From NCBI GenBank assembly GCA_024707325.1, contig JANPZY010000001.1, positions 1,922,501-1,986,500 on the forward strand: a stretch of 64,000 nt of DNA. Reading direction: 5' to 3'. The translations under genes and the position numbers were made by a program. The number at the start of each line of letters is the position of its first letter. Position 1 is the stretch's first letter. The notes under the pieces are model-generated. The model ran no database searches. It saw only the letters and a program-made list of their open reading frames with translations, and was not told the DNA's origin. Positions 28,880 through 36,306 of this stretch are shown piece after piece. Source of the stretch: Opitutus sp. Its GTDB lineage: Bacteria > Verrucomicrobiota > Verrucomicrobiia > Opitutales > Opitutaceae.

Positions 28880-28922
28880 GGCGTCTCCCACATCCCCACC
28901 CAAAAGCCTCCCGGGCGGGCAC

Positions 28923-28961
28923 AATCCAACATGTCAACTAATAGTAGACATGTTGGATTTT
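28923..28961 (+). terminator. perfect 13-bp inverted repeat, terminator or operator
   Basis: AATCCAACATGTC (28923-28935) is the exact reverse complement of GACATGTTGGATT (28947-28959), with an 11-base AT-rich loop that itself contains ACTA/TAGT. Four T follow on the plus strand, so it could end the Dabb transcript, and it lies also beyond the convergent hflX. The near-complete symmetry would equally suit a repressor operator. Confidence 0.6.
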
Positions 28962-29081
28962 GCAGGAGTTGGCGTAGATGTGTCGGGGGCCGCCCGGATG
29001 GCGGCGAAAAGAGGCCTGCGCAGGTTTGGGCGCGGGCGGAGCGACGGCGTTGGTCCGCGCGAACGCGGGTGCCGTGAGCGT

Positions 29082-30361
29082 TTACTTGTTCGCGACCACG
29101 AACGGCGCGAAGTAACCGGTCTGGGAGGGCGGGAAGCGGCCCTTGATGCGCACGGCGCCGTCGATGTGCTCTTCTTCCTGCACCTCGCCGAGCTCGTGCA
29201 GGCGCGCGATCACGTCGAAGCGTTCGTGCGGCACGAGCAGCTCGGTGGGGCCGAAGGAATCGGCGATCAACTCGACGCAGCGCGATTCGAGTTCTTCGAG
29301 TCCTACCTTGGTGACCGCGCTCACGAAGAGCGCGTCGCGCTCGAGATGGCGGGCCGCGCTGAGCTGTGCCTCCGTCGCGAGATCGACCTTGTTGAAAACG
29401 GTGACGATGCGTTTGTCGTCGGCGCCGAGCTCCGCGAGCACGGAGAGCGTGGTCGCGTGGTGCTTTTCGACGTTGGGATTACTCACGTCGAGCACGTGGA
29501 TCAGAAAATCGGCTACAAGGACTTCCTCGAGCGTGGCCTTGAAAGCTTCGACCAAGCCGTGCGGCAGACGCCGGATGAAACCCACGGTGTCGGTGACGAG
29601 CAGCTTGTGATTGCCGCGCAGGTGAAGCTGGCGCGTCGTCGGATCGAGCGTGGCGAAGAGCTTGTCTTCGGCGAGCACGCGCGCGCCGGTGAGCGTGTTG
29701 AGCAGCGATGATTTTCCCGCGTTGGTGTAGCCGACGATCGACGCGGTCGGCACCGGCACGCGAAGACGGCGGCGGCGCTGCACGCCGCGTTGCTGCACGA
29801 CTTCGGCGAGCTCGGCCTTCAAGTGCGCGATGCGGTCGCGCACGATGCGGCGGTCCTGCTCGAGCTGCGTTTCACCTTCGCCGCCGAGGGCACCTTTACC
29901 GCGCTGACGCGACAAGTGAGTCCACGCGCGCGTGAGACGCGGCAGCGAATACTCCATGCGCGCGAGCGCGACCTGGAGCACGGCTTCACGCGTGTGCGCG
30001 CGATCGGCGAAAACCTCGAGGATCACTTCCTCGCGATCGATCACGGCCATCTGGGAGAGTTCTTCCCAATTGCGCTGCTGACCGGGAGAAAGTTGTTCGT
30101 CGAACACGATCACGTCGGCGCCCATCGCTTTCGCGCGCTCGGCGAGTTCCTGCGCCTTGCCGCTGCCGAGCAGCAGGGCGGGGTGGGCGTGCGCAAGTTG
30201 ACGAGCGCCTGATCGACGACGGTCAGGCGGAGATTCTCGACGAGCTCCTTCAGTTCGCCGAGCAGTTCGCTTCCTTCGCCGGGCGCCATGTCCTGCGTTT
30301 GGACGCCGATGAGAAAGGCGCGCTCGAGTTTGCTCGGTTTGTCGGTCGGAAAAACAGCCAT
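29082..30361 (-). CDS. hflX: GTPase HflX (frame broken by one base)
   Basis: HflX is a ribosome-splitting GTPase used in stress. The corrected product is about 426 aa. The N-terminal domain (MAVFPTDKPSKLERAFLIGV) is in one frame. The remainder (HPALLLGSGKAQELAERAK, then G1 GYTNAGKSSLLN, G3 DTVGFIRRLP, G4 NKVD) is in another. They meet at about 30181-30188, where one extra C would give RTPHPALLLGSGK. ATG at 30359-30361 is the start. Next to it, the plus-strand response regulator begins divergently. Confidence 0.9.
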
Positions 30362-30464
30362 TTAGTGGAGGCGCGCACACAAGCGGTGTTCGCGCGGGGC
30401 GTCAAATCGCGGGGCGCGGGGGATGCCGCTTGCGAGGTGGGGCGTGAGCACTAGGGTCCGCGCC

Positions 30465-31241
30465 ATGGAGCCAAGGTCGATTTTGATCGTAGATGATGAA
30501 GCGAGCATCACGCAGCTCGTGGGGCGCGCCCTCCGCAAGAAGGGCTACGAAGTGACGACCGCCGGCAACGGTCATGAAGCCACGCGGCTGGTGGGGCATC
30601 AGCGGTTCGACCTGGTGATGACCGATTTGTTAATGCCGGACATGGATGGCATCCAAGTGATCACGGAGCTGCGGAAAACCCATCCCGAGATCCGCCTCAT
30701 CGCGATGTCGGGTGGCGGGCACATCACGCAGGACCAATATCTCAAGATCGCGAAAGGTCTCGGCGCGCACGCGCTCCTGGAAAAACCGTTTACGATCGAA
30801 CAGCTCTACTCGGTGGTCGAAACGACACTCGGCGGCGCTCCGCCTGAGTCGCGCCGCACTCAGGCGCGACGCGAGCCGCACGGTGGCTCGACCCGGAGCG
30901 GACCTTGGTCCGACGCAAGCCGCGCCTTGTCCCGACGTGGTGCGCACCCTGGCGCGACATGGGACGGACCGTGGCTCGACCTGGTCCGCACTTCGTCCCG
31001 ACTCGGGACGGACCGTGGCCCGACGCGAGCCGCTAAACGGAACGACCCGCGCCGAGAATCAGCGCGGGTCGTTTTCACGAGGCAAAAGACTGCGGTCAGG
31101 CGGCGACGTTTTTGTTCGCGTTCGTGGCGGCGGCTTTCGCTTCGGCTTCGGCGCCAAGCGCGGCGAAGAAGGCATCGCGACGCTGGCGGGCGACATTCAC
31201 GTCCTTCGTGCCGAGGGAGCGGCGGATGCGCTCCTTCGTGA
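30465..31241 (+). CDS. response regulator receiver protein, running on into a tandem array
   Basis: A REC-domain protein. ILIVDDEASITQLVGRAL, the phospho-Asp region DLVMTDLLMPDMDGIQV, and Lys in ALLEKPFTIEQL cover residues 6-120. No output domain follows. The genuine protein probably ends near VVETTLGGAPP, since a TGA in another frame lies at 30845-30847 just before the 22-bp array. As it stands, the frame continues through the whole array and beyond (to 31241), giving an Arg-rich tail. A missing base just before the array would explain this. Start chosen at ATG 30465-30467. Confidence 0.75.
   Translation: MEPRSILIVDDEASITQLVGRALRKKGYEVTTAGNGHEATRLVGHQRFDLVMTDLLMPDMDGIQVITELRKTHPEIRLIAMSGGGHITQDQYLKIAKGLGAHALLEKPFTIEQLYSVVETTLGGAPPESRRTQARREPHGGSTRSGPWSDASRALSRRGAHPGATWDGPWLDLVRTSSRLGTDRGPTRAAKRNDPRRESARVVFTRQKTAVRRRRFCSRSWRRLSLRLRRQARRRRHRDAGGRHSRPSCRGSGGCAPS
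30849..31024 (-). repeat. 22-bp tandem array, eight units (locus 3)
   Basis: Eight consecutive 22-bp units, all ending in a CGAC-like word, i.e. the family at 6546 in opposite orientation. It is the longest array in the window; every unit is exactly 22 bp. It lies at the end of the response-regulator gene and is followed after a partial unit by a strong terminator hairpin. Confidence 0.85.
31041..31074 (+). terminator. Rho-independent terminator after the response regulator array
   Basis: AACGACCCGCGC (31041-31052) pairs perfectly with GCGCGGGTCGTT (31062-31073) around a 9-base loop, followed by TTT. It lies between the plus-strand response regulator/array and the convergent 86-aa gene, so it may serve both. 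Confidence 0.8.
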
Positions 31242-31356
31242 ACGGGGTGGGGTGAATGGTGTAATGGAGGAACCACGTGCCGTGGTTATCCCAGAGGTGG
31301 TGGTTCGGGTTGGCCGCGTCTACGCGGATGCCGGGGAGTTTGGCTAGGTTAGACAT
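31096..31356 (-). CDS. small protein resembling an integrase arm/core-binding domain
   Basis: An 86-residue protein without a recognised full-length family. Residues about 15-60 (PNHHLWDNHGTWFLHYTIHP, then RIRRSLGTKDVNVARQRRD) look like the N-terminal arm-type DNA-binding portion of tyrosine recombinases: an AP2-like beta-sheet followed by R-x-SLGT and a helix. No catalytic domain follows; the C-terminus is Ala/Glu/Lys rich and ends. The start ATG at 31354-31356 has no clear ribosome-binding site. Its leader contains a candidate structured RNA with terminator. It may be a stand-alone DNA-binding protein or the stump of an integrase. Confidence 0.6.
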   Translation of the reverse strand: MSNLAKLPGIRVDAANPNHHLWDNHGTWFLHYTIHPTPFTKERIRRSLGTKDVNVARQRRDAFFAALGAEAEAKAAATNANKNVAA

Positions 31357-31402
31357 GTTGCGTGATGAGCTGTGTGGGAGTTATCGCGCAGCAGGTTGAA
31401 AA

Positions 31403-31435
31403 CAAAAAAGCCGACCATTGGCATCAGGTCGGCTT
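31403..31435 (-). terminator. Rho-independent terminator in leader of the 86-aa gene
   Basis: On the minus strand AAGCCGACC (31427-31435) pairs with GGTCGGCTT (31408-31416) around a 10-base loop, followed by a run of six T (31404-31409). It lies 47 bases before the start of the 86-aa gene and after the histidine kinase stop. It could terminate the kinase transcript or act as the expression platform of a leader RNA. Confidence 0.8.
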
Positions 31436-31567
31436 CTCGTCTTCGGGAGCGTTTCTGGTTCGCCCCCCTCGCGGGAAGCGCACATCCGGGGTTTCCCCCG
31501 ATCCACCGTGGCCGCTCCCGGCCCGGTTGGCGGAATCGACTTGTTAAGGTCGATTCGTTCCTGATGC
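31421..31567 (-). ncRNA. candidate structured leader RNA or small RNA
   Basis: On the minus strand several helices can form in order. Hairpin GAATCGAC/GTCGATTC has an 8-base loop (about 31532-31555). A helix CGGGAGCG/CGCTCCCG encloses two more hairpins (ATCGGGG-GAAA-CCCCGGAT and CGCTTCCC-GCGA-GGGGGGCG), a three-way junction. The distal 5' GCATCAGG (31560-31567) is an exact complement of CCTGATGC (31421-31428), which forms the loop and first stem bases of the terminator. Terminator and long-range pairing therefore exclude each other, as in an attenuator or riboswitch. No known class was recognised. Confidence 0.5.
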
Positions 31568-31639
31568 AACAAGCAGCCTGAAGCTCACGCCGCGTCCGTC
31601 CAGCGTTTTCTTAAAAAATTTGCGAACCAACGGCGCGAA

Positions 31640-33275
31640 TCACGCGACGGCGGTTTTTTCGGGGAGAGCGCGATCGAGCATGCGACGGAACTCGTCGAGA
31701 GAGAACGGCTTCTCCATGTAGGGCAGGCCGGTGGCGGCAAGGCGGGTTTTCACACTCGTGCCGAGGAGGAAGCCGCTCATGAAGATGAAACGTCGCTCGT
31801 AGGAGCGATTGAGGCGGGTGGCGTTCTCGTAAAGATCGAGTCCGTCCATGCCGGGCATGCGGATGTCGGTGATCACGAGGTCGAAGTTTTCGCGGGCGAG
31901 AAGTTCGAGGGCGGCGTGGCCGTTGCCGGCGGTGCGCACTTCGAGTTGGGAGAGTTGGAGAAACGCGGTGAGCGCCTCGAGGATGTTCGGTTCGTCGTCG
32001 ACGAGCAGGATGCGGCCCGAAAGTGCGCTGGGCGGAATGAGCTCGAGCGCCGGAGGCGGCGCGGACTCCAACGAAGCGTCGGCCACCGGCAACTCGATCG
32101 CGAACGTGGTGCCGCGGGACGTGCTGTCGGCGAGCCACAGACTGCCGCCGTGCGCTTCGATGATCGCGTGAGCGACCGAGAGGCCGAGGCCGGTGCCTTC
32201 GCCGGGAGCCTTCGTGGTGAAGAACGGATCGAAGACCTGCTTCTGCAACTCGGGCGGAATGCCGGAGCCGTTGTCGGAAACGAAGATTTGCACGCGATCG
32301 CGAAACGAGGCGACCGCGATGCGAATGAGTCCGTCGGCGCGCGAGGTGGGGATCGCCTGCTCGGAGTTGTTGAAGAGCGTGAGCAGAACCTGCTTCAGCT
32401 GCTGGCGGCAGACATGGACGGCGAGATCGCCGGGGCCGGCGACGAAATCGATCGGCACTTCGCGTCCGCGACGCTGGAGACGCTTGAGCTGGATGACCTC
32501 CTCGATGACTTGCGCTACGGGCACGACTTCGCGGCGGCCGGTTTCCTTGCGGGAAAACTCCAGCAAGCTGCGGATGAGATCGGCGGCGCGCTGCGCCTCG
32601 GATTTGATCGCGTTGAGCGCGGATTTTTCCGCGGGCGTCTGCCGGTCGTTCTCCAGGAGCGAGGCGCAGCACAGGATCGCGGTGAGAGGATTGTTGATCT
32701 CGTGCGCGATGCCGGCGAGCGCTTCGCCAAGCGCGGCGAGTTTTTCCGATTGGAGGAGTTTGCGCAGGAGCTTGTCCTGCTCGGAGATTTCGACGCGCAG
32801 CGTGATCGCGTAGGAGACGAGCCGGCGAAAACGGTGAGGAGGAGCAGCGTGTCGTCGTCGAAAGCATCGGGCTTGTCGCCGTCGATGTTGATCAGGCCCC
32901 AGAGTTTGTCGTGCACGACGACGGGCACGATGAGTTCGCTGCGCACGTAGTCGAAGAGCGGAAAATAATCCGGGTCCGCTGCGGTGTCTCGACAGAGCAG
33001 CGGTTGGCCCGAGGCGGCCGCGCGTCCGGTCAGCCCTTGGCCAACCGAAAGCTGGCAAAGGCGCTTCTCGAGCGTCCAATCCGAGCCGAAGACATGCGTG
33101 ATCGTGAGCCGCTTTGATTCAGGATCGAGGCGCACGAGCGAGCCGTGGACGGCATTGGCCAGTCCACAGGCTTTTTCCAAAATATCTCCCGCGATTTCCT
33201 CAAATCCGCGTTTTTTTGGCGGATGGATTCCAGCACCTCGCGGATGACTGGGAGCAGACGAAGTTGAAGCGGCAT
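31640..33275 (-). CDS. GAF-sensor histidine kinase with C-terminal receiver (two frame breaks)
   Basis: A hybrid histidine kinase of about 545 aa after correction. It has an N-terminal GAF domain ([36 protein letters not shown]). Then HisKA with the phospho-acceptor in [15 protein letters not shown], HATPase boxes NNSEQAI, DNGSGIP and [12 protein letters not shown], and a REC domain with [14 protein letters not shown]. Frames change at the T7 run 33211-33217 and near 32822-32832; adding one base at each place gives a continuous protein. GAF presumably senses a ligand or redox signal. It lies 88 bases after the hybrid kinase in the same direction. Confidence 0.82.
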
Positions 33276-33363
33276 GGGTGCAGGGTGGCCGCCAAAAGCA
33301 CAAGACATGCCTGTCCCCCAAGCTTACGGAACTGAGGCTGGCCGGCGGACGGAGCCGCGGGCG

Positions 33364-35826
33364 TCAGGGAGCCGTCGTCTCGACGTCGAGCTGAAGCACC
33401 TTGGCCACCGCGGCATCGAGCGCGCTCATCGTCACGGGTTTGACGATGTGGCTGTCGAAGCCCGCCGCGGACGAGCGCACGCGATCGTCTTCCGCGCCAT
33501 ACCCGCTCAGGGCAATGCCACGAAGATGTGGTTGCTGGAGGCGAAGCTCGCGGAGGAGCGAGTAGCCGTCGCTATCGGGCAACCCGATATCGGAAATTAC
33601 GAGCGAGAACTCGCCGCCATTCACAGCTTCGCGGGCGTCTGCGGCCGAACCGGCGAGGGCGACGTCGTGTCCGCGGCGTTTGAGAAGGACGCCCAGACTC
33701 TGGCGGGTCGCGGCGTGATCTTCGACGATCAGAATGCGCCGGCCGCGCGTCCCGGTGACGCGTGCGGACCTCGCCGAAGCGGTCGGGCTGCTGTCGTTGC
33801 GCCCGGTCGAACCCGACGGCGTGCGGATCGGCAGCTCGACGGTGAACGTGGCGCCGCGCTGGTGACCTTCGCTCGCGGCGTGGATGCGACCGTGGTGCAT
33901 CTCGACCAATCGCTGCGTGATCGCGAGTCCGAGCCCGAGTCCGCCGAAGCGCAACGTGCTGCCGGTCTTCGCGTGTTCGCCCTGTGCAAATGCGTCGAAG
34001 ATGTTCGGGAGATCTTCCGCCGTGATGCCGAGCCCGCTGTCGCGCACGGCGATCGAGACGCGCTGACCGGAGGTTGAGGCGGTGACCCAGATGCGGCCGC
34101 TCTCCGGGGTGAATTTCACCGCGTTTTTCAGCACGTTCCAAAAAACCTGCTGGAGGCGGACCGGATCGGCGCGGACGTGGATAGGTGCGGCGGGAAGCGA
34201 GACGGAGAGCTGTAGTTGTTTTCCGGTTACGTCGGCTTCGACCGTGGCGATCGCGTCGCGCACGACGTCCTGCAACACGACGTCGTGAAGTTCGAGGAGG
34301 AGTTTGCCGTAAGCCACGCGCGACAGATCGAGGAGGTCGTCGATGAGACGAGCCTCGAGCTCCACGTTGTTCCGGATCGTCGCGAACTGCTCGCGGATCT
34401 CCGGCGGCAGGCTCGCATCCTCGGCGGATTCGCTGGCGAGCAGGAGCACGGGGTTGAGCGGCGTGCGCAGCTCGTGGGAAAGCGCCGCGAGAAAGTCGTC
34501 GCGGGCGCGGGCAGCTTTGACGGCTTCGTCACGCGCCCGCTCGAGCTCGAGCTGGGCCAGCCGACGTTCGGTGATGTCGGCGCTCACAGCGACGAAACCG
34601 ACCACGTGGCCCTTTCGATCGAACTCCGGCACGTAGGTGGCGTGCAGCCAGCGACCGCCCTGGTGCTCGGGCATCTGGATTTCGAAAGCGACGCGTTCGC
34701 CGGCGAGCGCTTTTTCCATCATCGGTCGCGCGCGCGCGAAATAATCCGGATCGATCAGATCGTAGACGGGGACACCCTGAAGTTCTTCCGGAGATTTTCC
34801 GAAGCGATCGGTGAGGAAGCGATTGGCGAAACGAATACGCAGGTCGCGGTCGAAGTGTGCGATGTTGACCGCCACGTGGTCGCTGACGAGGCGCAGTTGC
34901 GCTTCCTTCTCCTCGACCTTGCGAGTCGCTTCGCGCGAGGCGGTGACGTCGCGCGACACGCACAGCAATTTCGCGGGCTGCTGGTTGGAGTCGAGGATGG
35001 GAGCGACTGTGACATCCCACCATTTCGGAATGCCGGACTTGGAGCGGCAAAGACCGGAAAATTGCGCAGCGCGTCCCGCGCGTGCTTCGGCGACCGCGTG
35101 GTGGGCTTCGGCCTCGTGCGCGGAGTCGCGCCAGAAGGAGGGCCACGGCGAATCCGGCAAGGGCGAGCGGTCATCGATCTCGAGCATGCGTTTGCCCGGT
35201 TCGTTGATCCAGAGCAGGCGGCCCGCGAGATCGAGGACCTTCACGCAGTCGGTGTGCGCGGTGATGATGCTGCGGAGAAACGACTCGCTCTCCGCGAGGG
35301 CTTTCTGCGCACGATTGCGCTCGGAAACCTCGTGACGCGAGGTGGCGAGTTCGCGCGCGAGTGCTTCGTTGCGCTCGGCGAGCAGGAGATTTTGCCGATG
35401 GATCTGCCGATGGAGTCGCGCTTGCGCGATGGCGTTGGCCACCGTCTGGCGAAGGCGCAGCGGCGAGAGACCGTTTTTGTCGATGTAGTCGTGCGCGCCA
35501 CTTTTCAACGCATCGACGGCGATCTGGGTTTCGCCACTCGCGGTGAGCATCACCACGCCAAACGCGTGGCGACCATGCGTGCCGAGCAGTTGCTGGAGCA
35601 GCGAGACGCCGTCGCCGTCGGGCAGATTATAATCGAGAAGGATGCAGTCCGGGTTGTCGGACGCGGCGCGGCGACGGCCCTCGGCAAGGTTGTGCGCCTC
35701 AGTGATGATAAACGCGTCCGGCGAGTCCTTGGTCAGATAGCGACGAAACGTCAGCCGGTCTTCCGCGGAGTCGTCGATCAGCAACACGCGGGGCGGCTGC
35801 GCCGCGGCTTGTTCCGTATGGGGCAT
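33364..35826 (-). CDS. hybrid histidine kinase REC-PAS-PAS-HisKA-HATPase-REC
   Basis: An 820-residue multi-domain signalling kinase. The first REC (about 12-125) has VLLIDDSAEDRL and CILLDYNLPDGDG. Two PAS domains (about 190-430) follow, the second with HFDRDLRIRFANRFLTDRFG. HisKA has ALSHELRTPLNPVLL, HATPase has NVLKNAVKF and GLGLGLAITQRLVEMH. The C-terminal REC has LVISDIGLPDSDGYSLL. It is soluble (no membrane helices). Located just after the response regulator of the phytochrome group, it may relay light-dependent signals, but this is inferred from position only. Confidence 0.92.
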   Translation of the reverse strand: MPHTEQAAAQPPRVLLIDDSAEDRLTFRRYLTKDSPDAFIITEAHNLAEGRRRAASDNPDCILLDYNLPDGDGVSLLQQLLGTHGRHAFGVVMLTASGETQIAVDALKSGAHDYIDKNGLSPLRLRQTVANAIAQARLHRQIHRQNLLLAERNEALARELATSRHEVSERNRAQKALAESESFLRSIITAHTDCVKVLDLAGRLLWINEPGKRMLEIDDRSPLPDSPWPSFWRDSAHEAEAHHAVAEARAGRAAQFSGLCRSKSGIPKWWDVTVAPILDSNQQPAKLLCVSRDVTASREATRKVEEKEAQLRLVSDHVAVNIAHFDRDLRIRFANRFLTDRFGKSPEELQGVPVYDLIDPDYFARARPMMEKALAGERVAFEIQMPEHQGGRWLHATYVPEFDRKGHVVGFVAVSADITERRLAQLELERARDEAVKAARARDDFLAALSHELRTPLNPVLLLASESAEDASLPPEIREQFATIRNNVELEARLIDDLLDLSRVAYGKLLLELHDVVLQDVVRDAIATVEADVTGKQLQLSVSLPAAPIHVRADPVRLQQVFWNVLKNAVKFTPESGRIWVTASTSGQRVSIAVRDSGLGITAEDLPNIFDAFAQGEHAKTGSTLRFGGLGLGLAITQRLVEMHHGRIHAASEGHQRGATFTVELPIRTPSGSTGRNDSSPTASARSARVTGTRGRRILIVEDHAATRQSLGVLLKRRGHDVALAGSAADAREAVNGGEFSLVISDIGLPDSDGYSLLRELRLQQPHLRGIALSGYGAEDDRVRSSAAGFDSHIVKPVTMSALDAAVAKVLQLDVETTAP

Positions 35827-35844
35827 CGGGAAAAAGGGCGGAGC

Positions 35845-36306
35845 TTAGGCGGCGTGCGATTGTTCTGTGCCGGGAAGCTGAGCCGACTGCAGCCAATACG
35901 AGCTGAGTTGTTCGACGGAGCGTTTGAAGACGGGATAGTCCATGCCCTTCACGTGGTAGGAATTCGCGCCGTTTTCGTAGCACCACGTGATGTCGGTCTG
36001 GCTGCTCGAGGTGGAAAAGATCACGACCGGGATGCGTTTGGTGGCATCGCGTCGACGCAGCTCCCGCAAAATCGAGCGGCCGTCAGGGCCGGGGAGATTC
36101 AGATCAAGCACGATCAGCGCGGGCAGAGCGCGGCTGTGCTGCTGCTGCCATTCGTCGAGCAACTGATACGTCTGTTCGGCGCGGATGCAGCGATGCAGGC
36201 CGACCGGAGCTTCGCTGCGCAGGAGGATACGCTCGATCGCAGCGAAGTCTTCGTCGCTGTCTTCGACGATCAGAATGGACGGCTTGGGCGATGCGAGCGG
36301 GCTCAC
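35845..36306 (-). CDS. phytochrome-associated response regulator (Rcp1-like)
   Basis: A single-domain response regulator of 153 aa, of the type that pairs with bacteriophytochromes. ILIVEDSDEDFAAIERIL gives the acidic pocket. ALIVLDLNLPGPDGRSIL holds the phospho-Asp. NSYHVKGMDYPVFKRSV holds the conserved Lys. The start is a GTG at 36304-36306 that overlaps the phytochrome stop as GTGA. The kinase-regulator coupling makes it the likely cognate receiver. It has no DNA-binding domain, so the output probably passes to another protein, perhaps the downstream hybrid kinase. Confidence 0.9.
   Translation of the reverse strand: MSPLASPKPSILIVEDSDEDFAAIERILLRSEAPVGLHRCIRAEQTYQLLDEWQQQHSRALPALIVLDLNLPGPDGRSILRELRRRDATKRIPVVIFSTSSSQTDITWCYENGANSYHVKGMDYPVFKRSVEQLSSYWLQSAQLPGTEQSHAA

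Noticed and set aside
30849-31024. CRISPR array
   Set aside because: Repeats are contiguous 22-mers without unique spacers, and there are no cas genes nearby.
31500-31575. A tRNA or tmRNA around the GAATCGAC hairpin
   Set aside because: The stem and loop lack D and T arms, TTCGA loop and CCA; the fold does not close as a cloverleaf.
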